Part shown: positions 8,067 to 16,905 of the stretch, one piece after another
Layout of the letters: the number at the start of each line of letters is the position of its first letter
How positions within the stretch are numbered: the stretch's first letter is position 1
Source of the DNA: Alphaproteobacteria bacterium
GTDB taxonomy: Bacteria; Pseudomonadota; Alphaproteobacteria; CAAGCB01; CAG-977
Direction: 5' to 3'
Assembly (NCBI GenBank): GCA_900768875.1
Contig: CAAGEP010000013.1
Span: forward strand, 1 to 60,268
DNA length: 60,268 bases
Notes under the pieces: model-generated
What the model saw: the letters and a program-made list of their open reading frames with translations, nothing else
Database searches by the model: none
What the model was told of the DNA's origin: nothing
Made by a program: the position numbers and the translations under genes

Positions 8067-8621
8067 ATGATTCGATTGTTCGCTGGAATAGAGTTTCCCG
8101 AAAACATCAAAGACCAGCTGTACGCTCTGCGCGGCGGCGTTCCGGGGGCTGTTTGGACGGAACGCGAAAACTTGCACATCACCTTGCGTTTTATCGGCAA
8201 CATTGACGAAGATGACGCAGGCTACCTGCATGACGGATTGGCGCAAATCCAAGCCCCCGCGTTTTCTTTGGCCATGACGCAAGTCGGTTTTTTCGCAACG
8301 GGTTCGCAAATGCGGCATTTGTGGGCGGGCGTCAGCTATTACCAGCCGCTGGACTTTCTGCACGATAAAATCGAAAGCGTCGTCAACCGCCACGGCTTGG
8401 GCGCGGACAAACACAAATTCCATGCGCACGCCACTTTGGCGAAACTGTACGGCACAACGGCGGAAGACGTGCAGAAATTCATTGAATACAACAACCTGTT
8501 CCGTTCCGACGAGTTTTATATCGATCATTTTACGCTGTTTTCCAGCCATCCGCGCACGGACGGCGACGGATCGTACTACCGCGTCGAAGCGCAGTATCCC
8601 CTGTTCGGCTATTACGGTTGA
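8067..8621 (+). CDS. thpR: RNA 2',3'-cyclic phosphodiesterase (LigT/ThpR family)
   Basis: The 184-residue 2H phosphoesterase hydrolyses 2',3'-cyclic phosphate ends on RNA. It was first described as a tRNA 2'-5' ligase. Both catalytic HxT motifs are present: H37-I-T-L in LHITLRF and H121-A-T-L in HATLAKL, in the usual two-lobed arrangement. The N-terminus MIRLFAGIEFP is typical. ATG 8067 is chosen over 8058 because the AAGG Shine-Dalgarno abuts the earlier ATG but has about 9-nt spacing to this one. It begins the thpR-truB-rpsO RNA-related operon. Confidence 0.9.
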   Translation: MIRLFAGIEFPENIKDQLYALRGGVPGAVWTERENLHITLRFIGNIDEDDAGYLHDGLAQIQAPAFSLAMTQVGFFATGSQMRHLWAGVSYYQPLDFLHDKIESVVNRHGLGADKHKFHAHATLAKLYGTTAEDVQKFIEYNNLFRSDEFYIDHFTLFSSHPRTDGDGSYYRVEAQYPLFGYYG

Positions 8622-8626
8622 CCGCC

Positions 8627-9559
8627 ATGGGCAGAAAACGCAAAGGCGATTTGGTCGACGGCTGGGTGATTTTGGACAAGCCCGCGGGATTGGGCTCCAC
8701 GGCGGCGGTGTCGATTGTGCGGCGGTTGTTCAACGCGCAAAAAGCGGGGCATGCGGGAACGCTCGACCCCGCGGCGTCGGGCGTTTTGCCGATTGCTTTG
8801 GGCGAAGCGACAAAAACGATTCCTTATGTCATGGACGGTGAAAAAAACTATGCGTTCACCGTTTTGTTCGGCAGCTCCACAACCACGGACGATGCCGAAG
8901 GGGAAATCGTCGCAACGACGGATAAAATTCCGACGGAAGCCGAAATCCGCGCCGTTTTGCCGTCTTTTGTCGGCGAAATCGACCAAGTGCCGCCCAAATA
9001 TTCCGCCGTCCACGTCGACGGCAAGCGGGCGTACGCTTTGGCGCGCGAAAACAGGGAAATCGAACTTGCCCCGCGCAGGATTCGGATTCACAGTCTTGAA
9101 ATGACGGGATTTTCGGGTCAAAGCGCGGATTTTACGGTCGATTGCTCCAAAGGAACGTATGTGCGATCGATTGCGCGGGATTTGGCGGAAAAGCTGGGCG
9201 GTTTGGGGCATGTAACGGCTTTGCGCCGCCTGAAATGCGCAAAATTTTCGATTCAAAACACGTTTTCGCTGGAATATCTGAAATCAAAAGAGCATAGTTC
9301 TTTATGGACGGATGTGCTTTTGCCCGTTGAAACCGTGCTGGACGGCATCCCTGCTCTGGCTGTTACGGAAACGCAGGCACAACTGTTGTCGAACGGCGGA
9401 TTTTTGCCCGCGCCCGCTTTGAGCGACGGCGTGTATCAGGCAAAAGCCGACGACCGTTTGGCGGCAATCGTCCGCGTGCTGGACGGACAAATCCGCCCCG
9501 TGCGCGTCATTAACCGACACAACTTAGGAGAATACGATGTCGATTACTCAAGAACGTAA
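8627..9559 (+). CDS. truB: tRNA pseudouridine(55) synthase
   Basis: TruB isomerises U55 in the T-loop of tRNAs to pseudouridine. The 310-residue protein has the N-terminal GWVILDKPAG and the catalytic motif GHAGTLDPAASG with nucleophile D47. The K-Y-SAVHVDGKRAY segment and the CSKGTYVRSIARDL motif follow. A PUA-like C-terminal region is suggested by DGQIRPVRVI. ATG 8627 lies 5 nt after the thpR stop; a TTG at 8618 overlapping that stop is an alternative start. The 3' end runs 23 nt into rpsO, so the rpsO Shine-Dalgarno and start codon are inside truB. Confidence 0.95.
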   Translation: MGRKRKGDLVDGWVILDKPAGLGSTAAVSIVRRLFNAQKAGHAGTLDPAASGVLPIALGEATKTIPYVMDGEKNYAFTVLFGSSTTTDDAEGEIVATTDKIPTEAEIRAVLPSFVGEIDQVPPKYSAVHVDGKRAYALARENREIELAPRRIRIHSLEMTGFSGQSADFTVDCSKGTYVRSIARDLAEKLGGLGHVTALRRLKCAKFSIQNTFSLEYLKSKEHSSLWTDVLLPVETVLDGIPALAVTETQAQLLSNGGFLPAPALSDGVYQAKADDRLAAIVRVLDGQIRPVRVINRHNLGEYDVDYSRT

Positions 9560-9806
9560 ACAGGAACTGATTAAAGAATTTGCCATCAAAGAAGGCGATA
9601 CGGGTTCGCCCGAAGTACAGGTCGCCATTCTGTCCGAACGCATCAAAAACTTGACCGAACATTTGAAAAGCCACGACAAGGACTTCCATTCCCGCCGCGG
9701 TTTGTTGATTATGGTCGGTCAGCGCCGCCGTTTGCTGGACTATGTCAAAAGCAAAGATCAGTCCCGCTACGAAAGCTTGATTACCCGTCTGGGTCTGCGC
9801 CGCTGA
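9537..9806 (+). CDS. rpsO: 30S ribosomal protein S15
   Basis: S15 is an 89-residue primary 16S rRNA-binding protein of the small subunit platform. It shows the standard N-terminus with FAIKEGDTGSPEVQVAILSERI, then HSRRGLLIMVGQRRRLLDYV and the terminal RYESLITRLGLRR. The ATG lies behind an AGGAG Shine-Dalgarno located within truB. The genes overlap in different frames, so S15 translation may depend on ribosomes passing through truB. The order truB-rpsO-pnp is widely conserved in Proteobacteria. Confidence 0.98.
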   Translation: MSITQERKQELIKEFAIKEGDTGSPEVQVAILSERIKNLTEHLKSHDKDFHSRRGLLIMVGQRRRLLDYVKSKDQSRYESLITRLGLRR

Positions 9807-9821
9807 GCGCGCTAATTTTCC

Positions 9822-9853
9822 GAAGCCCCGCTTTCGACGAAAGTCGGGGCTTC
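9822..9853 (+). terminator. Stem-loop between rpsO and pnp
   Basis: GAAGCCCCG followed by CTTTC pairs with GAAAG and CGGGGCTTC, with one bulged T, making a long hairpin. It lacks a following U-run, so full termination is doubtful. In E. coli the same interval carries a partial terminator and an RNase III-cleaved hairpin used for pnp autoregulation, and a similar role here is an inference. Confidence 0.6.
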
Positions 9854-9929
9854 GGTCAATCGAAATACTGACGAAAAGTCAGAGCTTTTTCCGAATGGGT
9901 CGGGAAAAGTTTGGAATGAAGAGAGAAGT

Positions 9930-12083
9930 ATGTCTATGTTTAAAGTATTCCGCAAGGAAATCGAATGGGGCGGCCGTCCCCTGTCCGTCGAAACAGGTAA
10001 AATCGGTCGTCAAGCCGACGCGTCCGTTATCGTCAAATACGGCGAAACCGTTGTTCATTGCGCCGTTTGCGCGGCTAAAACGGTTCCCGAAGGAATGGAA
10101 GAAGATTTTTTGCCCTTGACGGTCAACTATCAGGAAAAAGCTTATGCCGCCGGTCGTATTCCGGGCGGTTTCTTCCGTCGCGAAGGGCGTCCCTCCGAAC
10201 ATGAAATTTTGTCGTCGCGCTTAATCGACCGTCCGATTCGTCCTCTGTTCGCCAAGGGCTATCACAACGACACGCAGGTCACCTGCACCGTTTTGTCGCA
10301 CGACATGGAAAACGATCCCGATATCGTCGCGATGATTTCCGCGTCCGCCGCTTTGGCGCTGTCGGGCTTGCCGTTCCTCGGACCTATCGGGGCGGCGCGC
10401 GTCGGATACAAGGATGGCGAATACCTGCTGAACCCGACCATGGCGGAACGTGAAACGTCGGAACTGGACTTGGTCGTCGCGGGTACGGATCAGGGCGTTT
10501 TGATGGTGGAATCCGAAGCGGGCGAATTGTCCGAAGCCACCATGCTGGGCGCGGTCGTGTTCGGTCACGAACAGATGCAGCCCGTTATCAAAATGATTAA
10601 CGAATTGAAAGCCGAAGCGGGCAAAGAACCGTGGCCCATGCCCGAAGCCGCTCCCGAATACAAAATCGTTTACGACAAATTTATGGACGCTTACGGCGAT
10701 CAGCTGCGCGAAGCTTATAAAATCACGGACAAGCTGGAACGTCAAAACGCCGTCGCCGACATTCGCGAAGCCGCGAAAATCAGCGTCGCCGACAACGAAG
10801 CCGAAGCCGCCGTCGCCACGCGCGTTTTCCACGAAATGGAATACCACACCGTCCGCGACGCGATTTTGGAAACGGGCATCCGCATTGACGGACGCGACAC
10901 GAAGACCGTTCGCCCGATTACCGCCGAAGTCGGCGTTCTGCCGCGCGCGCACGGTTCCGCTTTGTTCACCCGCGGTGAAACGCAAGCGCTGGTCGTCGCC
11001 ACTTTGGGAACCGATCAGGACGAACAGATTGTCGACGCTTTGACGGGCGAATACCGCCAGCCGTTCATGCTGCACTACAACTTCCCGCCGTATTCCGTCG
11101 GCGAAACGGGGCGTATCGGATCCCCCGGACGTCGCGAAATCGGTCACGGCAAGCTGGCGTGGCGCGCGATTCATCCGATGCTGCCGTCGAAAGAAGAATT
11201 CCCGTATTCGATTCGCGTCGTTTCGGAAATTATGGAATCGAACGGTTCGTCTTCCATGGCGACGGTTTGCGGTTCGTGCCTGTCTTTGATGGACGCGGGC
11301 GTTCCGATGAAAGCGCCGGTCGCGGGTATCGCGATGGGCTTGATTAAGGAACCCGACGGCCGTTTTGCCGTTCTGACCGACATTCTGGGCGACGAAGACC
11401 ACTTGGGCGACATGGATTTCAAGGTCGCGGGAACGAAAGACGGTGTCACGTCTTTGCAGATGGACATCAAAATCACCTCGATTACCAAAGAAATCATGGA
11501 AATCGCTTTGAAACAGGCTAAAGAAGGCCGTCTGCACATTTTGAGCAAAATGGCGGAAGCCATCGAAGCCCCGCGCGACGCCGTTTCCGAAAACGCGCCC
11601 CGCATCACGACTTTGCAGATTAACAAAGATAAAATCCGCGAAGTCATCGGCACGGGCGGCAAAGTGATTCGCGAAATCACCGAAACGACGGGCTGCAAAA
11701 TCGACATCGGCGAAGACGGCTTGATTAAAATCGCGTCGTTCTCGCAGTCGGCGGGCGAAGCGGCTTTGAACTGGATTAAAGGCATCGTTTCCGAACCCGA
11801 AGTCGGTCAAATCTATGACGGCAAAGTCGTCAAAGTGGTCGAATTCGGCGCGTTCGTGAACTTCCTCGGGTCGAAAGACGGTCTGGTTCACATTTCCGAA
11901 CTGGCTCCGAAGCGCGTTGCCAAAGTCACAGACGTCGTCAAAGAAGGCGATTCCGTGAAAGTCAAATGCGTCGGTATCGACAACCGCGGCAAGGTCAAAT
12001 TGTCGATGAAGTGCGTCGATCAGGTCACGGGCGAAGAAATCAAAAAGCCCGAAAAAACCGAAGAAGCCGAAAAAGCTGAATAA
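9930..12083 (+). CDS. pnp: Polyribonucleotide nucleotidyltransferase (PNPase)
   Basis: This 717-residue phosphorolytic 3'-5' exoribonuclease is a core component of RNA decay. It contains two RNase PH domains separated by a helical linker, then KH and S1 RNA-binding domains. Visible landmarks are FFRREGRPSEHEIL, RPIRPLFAKGY, RAHGSALFTRGETQALV in the second RNase PH core, and MGLIKEPDGRFAVLTDILGDEDHLGDMDFKVAGT at the catalytic site. The KH domain has the GTGGKVIREI motif and the S1 domain begins near GQIYDGKVVKVVEFGAF. The C-terminus is Glu/Lys-rich. It follows rpsO across a hairpin. Confidence 0.98.
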   Translation: MSMFKVFRKEIEWGGRPLSVETGKIGRQADASVIVKYGETVVHCAVCAAKTVPEGMEEDFLPLTVNYQEKAYAAGRIPGGFFRREGRPSEHEILSSRLIDRPIRPLFAKGYHNDTQVTCTVLSHDMENDPDIVAMISASAALALSGLPFLGPIGAARVGYKDGEYLLNPTMAERETSELDLVVAGTDQGVLMVESEAGELSEATMLGAVVFGHEQMQPVIKMINELKAEAGKEPWPMPEAAPEYKIVYDKFMDAYGDQLREAYKITDKLERQNAVADIREAAKISVADNEAEAAVATRVFHEMEYHTVRDAILETGIRIDGRDTKTVRPITAEVGVLPRAHGSALFTRGETQALVVATLGTDQDEQIVDALTGEYRQPFMLHYNFPPYSVGETGRIGSPGRREIGHGKLAWRAIHPMLPSKEEFPYSIRVVSEIMESNGSSSMATVCGSCLSLMDAGVPMKAPVAGIAMGLIKEPDGRFAVLTDILGDEDHLGDMDFKVAGTKDGVTSLQMDIKITSITKEIMEIALKQAKEGRLHILSKMAEAIEAPRDAVSENAPRITTLQINKDKIREVIGTGGKVIREITETTGCKIDIGEDGLIKIASFSQSAGEAALNWIKGIVSEPEVGQIYDGKVVKVVEFGAFVNFLGSKDGLVHISELAPKRVAKVTDVVKEGDSVKVKCVGIDNRGKVKLSMKCVDQVTGEEIKKPEKTEEAEKAE

Positions 12084-12100
12084 TTAAAGGAGTTCCTGCC

Positions 12101-13495
12101 GTGAAAACTTTGAAAGAATTGATGATTTCGGGACGTGAAGTTCTGCCTTTGATTGAAGGCGGAAAAGGCGTCGCCGTCAGTACGGCTTTGACATCGGGCG
12201 CGTGGGCGGCGGAAAACGCCGTCGGGACGATTTCCGGCGTCATTCCCGATGTTTACGACGACAACGGCGAAATCGTGCCGATGGTCATCAAATCGAAAAC
12301 ACGGCGGGAACGCTTTGAAGAACAAGTGCGCCATTCCATCGCGGGGATTATTTCCCAAGCGAAACTGGCGCACGACATTTCGGGCGGGCGCGGACGCATT
12401 CACGTCAACGTGCTGTGGGAACAGGGCGGCGCTCAAACGATTATTCAGGAAGCTCTGGAAGGCGCAAAAGGATTGATTCACGGAATCACTTGCGGCGCGG
12501 GCATGCCTTACAAACTGGGGCAGCTGGCGTCGGCGATGAAGACGTTTTATTATCCGATTGTGTCGTCGGGGCGCGCTTTCCGCGCTTTGTGGCTGCGGGC
12601 GTACAAATCCTACGCCGACTATCTGGGCGGCGTGGTGTTTGAAGATCCGTGGAAAGCGGGCGGTCACATCGGGTTGTCGAACGGCGACGATCCCGACAAG
12701 CCCGAAAATCCTTACGGCCGCGTCGTCGAACTGCGGCAAACGATGAATTCCGTCGGACTGGACAACGTGCCTATCATTATTGCGGGCGGTGTTTGGTACC
12801 TGCGTGAATTCCAAGACTACATCGACAATCCCGAAGTCGGACCGACGGCGTTTCAGTTCGGCACGCGTCCTTTGCTGACGCGCGAAAGCCCCGTCGCCAA
12901 GTCGTGGCAGAAAATCCTGCTGACTTTGAAAAAAGGGGAAATCGCCATGCAGCGGTTCAGCCCGACGGGCTTTATGTCTTCGGCGATTAAAAACAAGTTT
13001 TTGACGGATTTGTTCGACCGTTCCGCAACGGCGATGCCATACAGGGAATCGCCCGAAGGCGATTTCCAACACCCGATTTTGGTGGGTGCGGCAAAGCTGT
13101 ACATTACGCAAGCCGACCAAAAACGCGCCGACGATTATATGGAAGCGGGACGCACCGTTCCTTTGAAAACGGCGGACAACGAAATCGTATTCGTTACGCC
13201 CAAAAATCAATCGGATATAAACCGTTTGCGCGCCAACTGCATAGGCTGTATTTCCCAATGCATGTTTTCGGGCTTTACGACGCACACGGAAACGATGACG
13301 ACGGGGAAAACACCCGATCCGCGTTATTTCTGCATCAAAGACACACTGTACCGCGCGGCGCACGAAGACGACCCCGACAACAATCTGGTGTTCGTCGGCG
13401 CGAACGCGATGCGCTTTGCGTCAGATCCGCTGTTCAAAGACGGCTATCTGCCGACGGTCAAGGAATTTATCGCCCGCTTGCTGACGGGGGATTGA
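12101..13495 (+). CDS. Nitronate monooxygenase-like flavin oxidoreductase with a cysteine motif
   Basis: The 464-residue protein starts at GTG 12101 behind a clear AAAGGAG Shine-Dalgarno, 17 nt after pnp. It looks like a TIM-barrel FMN enzyme of the NAD(P)H-dependent flavin oxidoreductase / nitronate monooxygenase group. GITCGAGMPYKLG, GGVVFEDPWKAGGHIG and PIIIAGGVWYL fit the glycine-rich phosphate-binding and His-containing segments, and FQFGTRPLLTRES fits the last strands. It differs from simple nitronate monooxygenases in carrying C380-x2-C383-x3-C387 and C411. This spacing recalls the 4Fe-4S site of FadH-type old yellow enzymes. The natural substrate is unknown. Cotranscription with pnp is likely, and a terminator follows. 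Confidence 0.75.
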   Translation: MKTLKELMISGREVLPLIEGGKGVAVSTALTSGAWAAENAVGTISGVIPDVYDDNGEIVPMVIKSKTRRERFEEQVRHSIAGIISQAKLAHDISGGRGRIHVNVLWEQGGAQTIIQEALEGAKGLIHGITCGAGMPYKLGQLASAMKTFYYPIVSSGRAFRALWLRAYKSYADYLGGVVFEDPWKAGGHIGLSNGDDPDKPENPYGRVVELRQTMNSVGLDNVPIIIAGGVWYLREFQDYIDNPEVGPTAFQFGTRPLLTRESPVAKSWQKILLTLKKGEIAMQRFSPTGFMSSAIKNKFLTDLFDRSATAMPYRESPEGDFQHPILVGAAKLYITQADQKRADDYMEAGRTVPLKTADNEIVFVTPKNQSDINRLRANCIGCISQCMFSGFTTHTETMTTGKTPDPRYFCIKDTLYRAAHEDDPDNNLVFVGANAMRFASDPLFKDGYLPTVKEFIARLLTGD

Positions 13496-13514
13496 TTGCT
13501 TTCTTTACGCTTTG

Positions 13515-13542
13515 AAAAAGACCGCTTTTGCGGTCTTTTTTT
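13515..13542 (+). terminator. Rho-independent terminator after the flavin oxidoreductase
   Basis: AAAAAGACCGC (13515-13525) pairs with GCGGTCTTTTT (13530-13540) around a TTTT loop and is followed by further T. It separates the pnp transcript from the atp operon. Confidence 0.85.
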
Positions 13543-13571
13543 GCTTTGTCGTTCCGAAAATCCGATTCTGT

Positions 13572-13600
13572 TTGAAAAGATTTTTTTTTATTGATATAAA
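13572..13600 (+). promoter_or_regulatory. Predicted promoter of atpHAGDC
   Basis: TTGAAA (13572-13577) and TATAAA (13595-13600) are separated by exactly 17 bp, 40 nt before atpH. Each box matches consensus at five of six positions. The spacer contains a run of nine T. Confidence 0.6.
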
Positions 13601-13639
13601 GAAGTGTTTAAACAAATTTTGGTCGTTGGTTAAGAAAAA

Positions 13640-14200
13640 ATGCCCAAGAAAATCAACAAAAAAAATCTGGCGCAGAAATACGCCGCTGCGCTGTTTGCCG
13701 ATGCGAAAACAGAGGATTGCGTCGATTCCGTTCATTCGGAATTGCGGGATTTGGTGCGGTTGAGCGCCGAATGTTCCGAATTTGCCGAACTGCTGAAAAC
13801 GCCGCTTTTGAATGAAAAAATCCGATCGGATGCCGTCGAAGCGGTGGCGGACAAGCTGGGGCTGTCGACGCTGGCGCATAACTTTTTGGGCGTGTTGGCG
13901 CAAAACGGACGGTTGTCTTTGCTGGACGAAATCGAATCCGCTTTTGACCGCCTGTACGACGACGACAAAGGAATTTTGAACGTGCGCGTTACGACCGCCG
14001 TTCCCATGGATGACGCGCAGACACGGCGTTTGACCGACGTTTTGGCGTCCGTATACGACAAGCAAATCCGCCTGAACCCGACGGTGGATGAAAATTTAAT
14101 CGGCGGTCTGACGGTTCAAGTCGGAACCGTAATGGCAGATTTGTCGGTTAAAACGCAGCTGCAGAAAATCAATCTGGCTATGAAAGGTGTGGGGGTATGA
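13640..14200 (+). CDS. atpH: ATP synthase F1 delta subunit (OSCP)
   Basis: Delta is the peripheral-stalk subunit that ties the top of the F1 alpha3beta3 hexamer to the Fo b subunits. The 186-residue protein has the N-terminal helical domain starting NLAQKYAAALFADA. The C-terminal part shows VRVTTAVPMDDAQTRRL and VDENLIGGLTVQVG, the typical OSCP signature. The Shine-Dalgarno before ATG 13640 is weak, although this is the first gene of the operon. It overlaps atpA by 4 nt (ATGA). Confidence 0.95.
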   Translation: MPKKINKKNLAQKYAAALFADAKTEDCVDSVHSELRDLVRLSAECSEFAELLKTPLLNEKIRSDAVEAVADKLGLSTLAHNFLGVLAQNGRLSLLDEIESAFDRLYDDDKGILNVRVTTAVPMDDAQTRRLTDVLASVYDKQIRLNPTVDENLIGGLTVQVGTVMADLSVKTQLQKINLAMKGVGV

Positions 14201-15729
14201 ATCTCCAAGCAACGGAAATTTCTTCTTTACTGAAAGAACGCATTGAAAACTTTAACGCCGCGCCCGATACGGCGGAGGTCGGACAGGTTTTGTCCGTCGG
14301 CGACGGCATTGCGCGCATTTACGGTCTGGACAAAGTGCAGGCGGGCGAAATGGTCGAATTCGCAAGCGGCGTCAAAGGAATGGCGTTGAACCTTGAATCC
14401 GACAGCGTCGGCGTTGTTGTGTTCGGCTCCGACACCGAAATCCACGAAGGCGAAACCGTCAAACGCACGGGCGACATCGTCAGCGCGCCCGTCGGCAAAG
14501 CTTTGCTGGGACGCGTGGTTGACGCTTTGGGCAATCCCATTGACGGCAAGGGTGAAATCAAAGCCGACGAATTCCGCGCCGTCGATGTCAAAGCCCCCGG
14601 TATCATTACCCGCAAAAGCGTTCACGAACCGCTGCAGACGGGATTGAAAGCCATCGATTCGCTGATTCCCATCGGACGCGGTCAGCGCGAACTGATTATC
14701 GGCGACCGTCAAACGGGCAAGACCGCCATTATTCTGGACACCATCATCAACCAGAAAGTCATCAACGACGCCGCCAAATCCGACAAGGAAAAAGTGTTCT
14801 GCATTTATGTCGCCATCGGTCAGAAACGGTCGACGGTCGCGCAAGTCATGCACACTTTGGAACAATACGGCGCGGCGGATTACACGATTGTCGTGTCCGC
14901 GACGGCGTCCGAAGCGGCTCCTTTGCAGTTCATCGCTCCGTACACGGGTTGCGCGATGGGCGAATATTTCCGCGACAACGGCATGCACGCGGTCATTTTC
15001 TACGACGACCTGTCCAAACAGGCGACGGCGTACCGCCAGATGTCTTTGCTGTTGCGCCGTCCGCCCGGACGCGAAGCGTTCCCCGGCGACGTGTTCTATC
15101 TGCATTCCCGTTTGTTGGAACGCGGCGCAAAGATGAACGACGAACTGGGCGGCGGATCCTTGACGGCTCTGCCCGTGATTGAAACGCAGGCGGGCGACGT
15201 TTCCGCGTACATCCCGACGAACGTGATTTCCATTACGGACGGTCAGATTTTCTTGGAAAGCTCGCTGTTTTATCAAGGCGTTCGTCCCGCGGTGAACGTC
15301 GGTATTTCCGTGTCCCGCGTGGGATCGGCGGCGCAAATCAAAGCGATGAAGCAGGTGGCGGGTTCGATTAAGCTGGAATTGGCGCAATACCGCGAAATGG
15401 CGGCGTTTTCGCAGTTCGCTTCGGACTTGGATCCCGCGACGCAAAAACTGCTGGCGCGCGGTTCGCGTCTGACGGAACTGCTGAAGCAAAAGCAGTATCA
15501 TCCGATGCCCGTCGAAGAACAGGTCGTTTCAATTTTCACGGGCGTTCGCGGTTATCTGGACGATTTGCCCGTCGAAAAAATCGCACGGTTTGAAACGGAA
15601 ATGCTGACTCGGCTGAAGGCGACTTTGCCGTCGGTTTTGGAATCGGTTCGCACGGAAAAAACGCTGACTCCCGATACCGAAGACGATCTGCGCACGTTCC
15701 TTGACGACTTTATCAAAAAGTTTTCATAA
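14197..15729 (+). CDS. atpA: ATP synthase F1 alpha subunit
   Basis: The alpha chain (510 residues, normal length) forms the non-catalytic nucleotide-binding sites of F1. The P-loop GDRQTGKTA is near residue 170. The signature PAVNVGISVSRVGSAAQ is near residue 365, and the catalytic-interface arginine lies in that segment. The N-terminal beta-barrel begins VLSVGDGIARIYGL. It overlaps the atpH stop, so synthesis is likely coupled. Confidence 0.98.
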   Translation: MNLQATEISSLLKERIENFNAAPDTAEVGQVLSVGDGIARIYGLDKVQAGEMVEFASGVKGMALNLESDSVGVVVFGSDTEIHEGETVKRTGDIVSAPVGKALLGRVVDALGNPIDGKGEIKADEFRAVDVKAPGIITRKSVHEPLQTGLKAIDSLIPIGRGQRELIIGDRQTGKTAIILDTIINQKVINDAAKSDKEKVFCIYVAIGQKRSTVAQVMHTLEQYGAADYTIVVSATASEAAPLQFIAPYTGCAMGEYFRDNGMHAVIFYDDLSKQATAYRQMSLLLRRPPGREAFPGDVFYLHSRLLERGAKMNDELGGGSLTALPVIETQAGDVSAYIPTNVISITDGQIFLESSLFYQGVRPAVNVGISVSRVGSAAQIKAMKQVAGSIKLELAQYREMAAFSQFASDLDPATQKLLARGSRLTELLKQKQYHPMPVEEQVVSIFTGVRGYLDDLPVEKIARFETEMLTRLKATLPSVLESVRTEKTLTPDTEDDLRTFLDDFIKKFS

Positions 15730-15741
15730 CGAGGCGGCTTT

Positions 15742-16884
15742 ATGGCTAATTTACGAGAATTGCGCACGCGCATCGCTTCCGTCCGTTCGACCCGCAAAAT
15801 CACATCCGCGATGAAAATGGTCGCGGCGGCGCGGTTGCGGCAGGCGCAGGAAGCCGTCAACGAAGCGGGATATTACTCCGCGTCGCTGGGGCGCATTATG
15901 CTGCGTCTGGGAAAGCTTATCGCATGGTGGCGCGACAAAGATGCGCAGGCGGGACTCGAACCCCGCTATGACATGCCCGACTTGATTAAAGGGCGCGGCA
16001 AGGATGTCAATCACCTGTTGGTCGTTTTCGCGTCTTCGCGCGGACTGTGCGGCGGGTTCAACATCAACATCATCAAAAAAACGATTCAGTTCATCCGCCA
16101 TTTGGAATCGCAGGGACGCACGGTCAAACTGATTTGCGTCGGTTCAAAAGCCGCGGAAATGCTGCGCGCCGAATGCGGCGACAAAATCGTGTACACCTTT
16201 AACGCAAAAGTGTCCGCCGCCGATCAGCGCGCCGATGCGGAAATCATGGCGTCGCACGTCGTCGATTTGTTCAAAAAAGGCACGATTGACGCGTGTTCCG
16301 TGATTTACAACCATTTCCATTCCGCCATTTCTCAGGAAGTCCGCGTCCGTCCTATCGTTCCGTTGCAGGCGGCGCATATTTTGCAGCCGTTCACGGGCGA
16401 AAATCCGTGGGGATTTCTGGTTGACGGCAGCGAAGGCAACACGTTTCATCTGCAGCGCCCGTCGGCGTCGAAAACGGGAACGGTCGGAAAAGGAACGGGC
16501 ATTACGGGCGGCAATCGTTCTTCAGCCGCCAAAAAATCCGCCGCTTTGCAGGCGCAGTACCGCCCTGCCCAAGTGCGCAAAGCGTTGGGGGCGGAGGACG
16601 CGGAAGCCGCCGAACAGCACGACCCGCTGGAATACGACTTCGAGCCTGAAAATCCCAAAGAAATGCTGGACGCTTTACTGCCCGACGTGCTGGCGACCTT
16701 GATTTACGTCGCGTCGCTGGAATCGGCGGCGTCGGAAAACGGCGCGCGCATGACGGCAATGGACAACGCGACCAACAACGCGGGCGACATTATCGACGAT
16801 TTGACGCTGATGTACAACCGTACGCGTCAAGCGATGATTACAAAAGAATTGACCGAAATCATTTCGGGTGCGGAAGCACTCTGA
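15742..16884 (+). CDS. atpG: ATP synthase F1 gamma subunit with a large internal insertion
   Basis: Gamma is the rotating central shaft of F1. The N-terminal helix (RIASVRSTRKITSAMKMVAA), the Rossmann-like part with SSRGLCGGFNINI, and the C-terminal helix (AMDNATNNAGDIIDDL through the final residues) are all intact. The protein is 380 residues, while most bacterial gamma subunits are near 290. The main excess lies at residues 218-297 (nt 16393-16632), between ILQPF and YDFEP, where E. coli has about 14 residues. The insert is rich in Gly, Ser, Thr, Ala and Lys, has no cysteine, and ends in a predicted-helical acidic stretch. A second smaller excess precedes GRGKDVNHLLVV near residues 60-85. 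Function should be retained. Confidence 0.95.
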   Translation: MANLRELRTRIASVRSTRKITSAMKMVAAARLRQAQEAVNEAGYYSASLGRIMLRLGKLIAWWRDKDAQAGLEPRYDMPDLIKGRGKDVNHLLVVFASSRGLCGGFNINIIKKTIQFIRHLESQGRTVKLICVGSKAAEMLRAECGDKIVYTFNAKVSAADQRADAEIMASHVVDLFKKGTIDACSVIYNHFHSAISQEVRVRPIVPLQAAHILQPFTGENPWGFLVDGSEGNTFHLQRPSASKTGTVGKGTGITGGNRSSAAKKSAALQAQYRPAQVRKALGAEDAEAAEQHDPLEYDFEPENPKEMLDALLPDVLATLIYVASLESAASENGARMTAMDNATNNAGDIIDDLTLMYNRTRQAMITKELTEIISGAEAL

Positions 16885-16905
16885 TAAAAACAGGAGTTTG
16901 AAACA

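Noticed and set aside
13581..13589. T9 run in the atp promoter spacer as a phase-variation tract
   Set aside because: The run is short, the spacer is already the optimal 17 bp, and switching of an essential energy operon is implausible.
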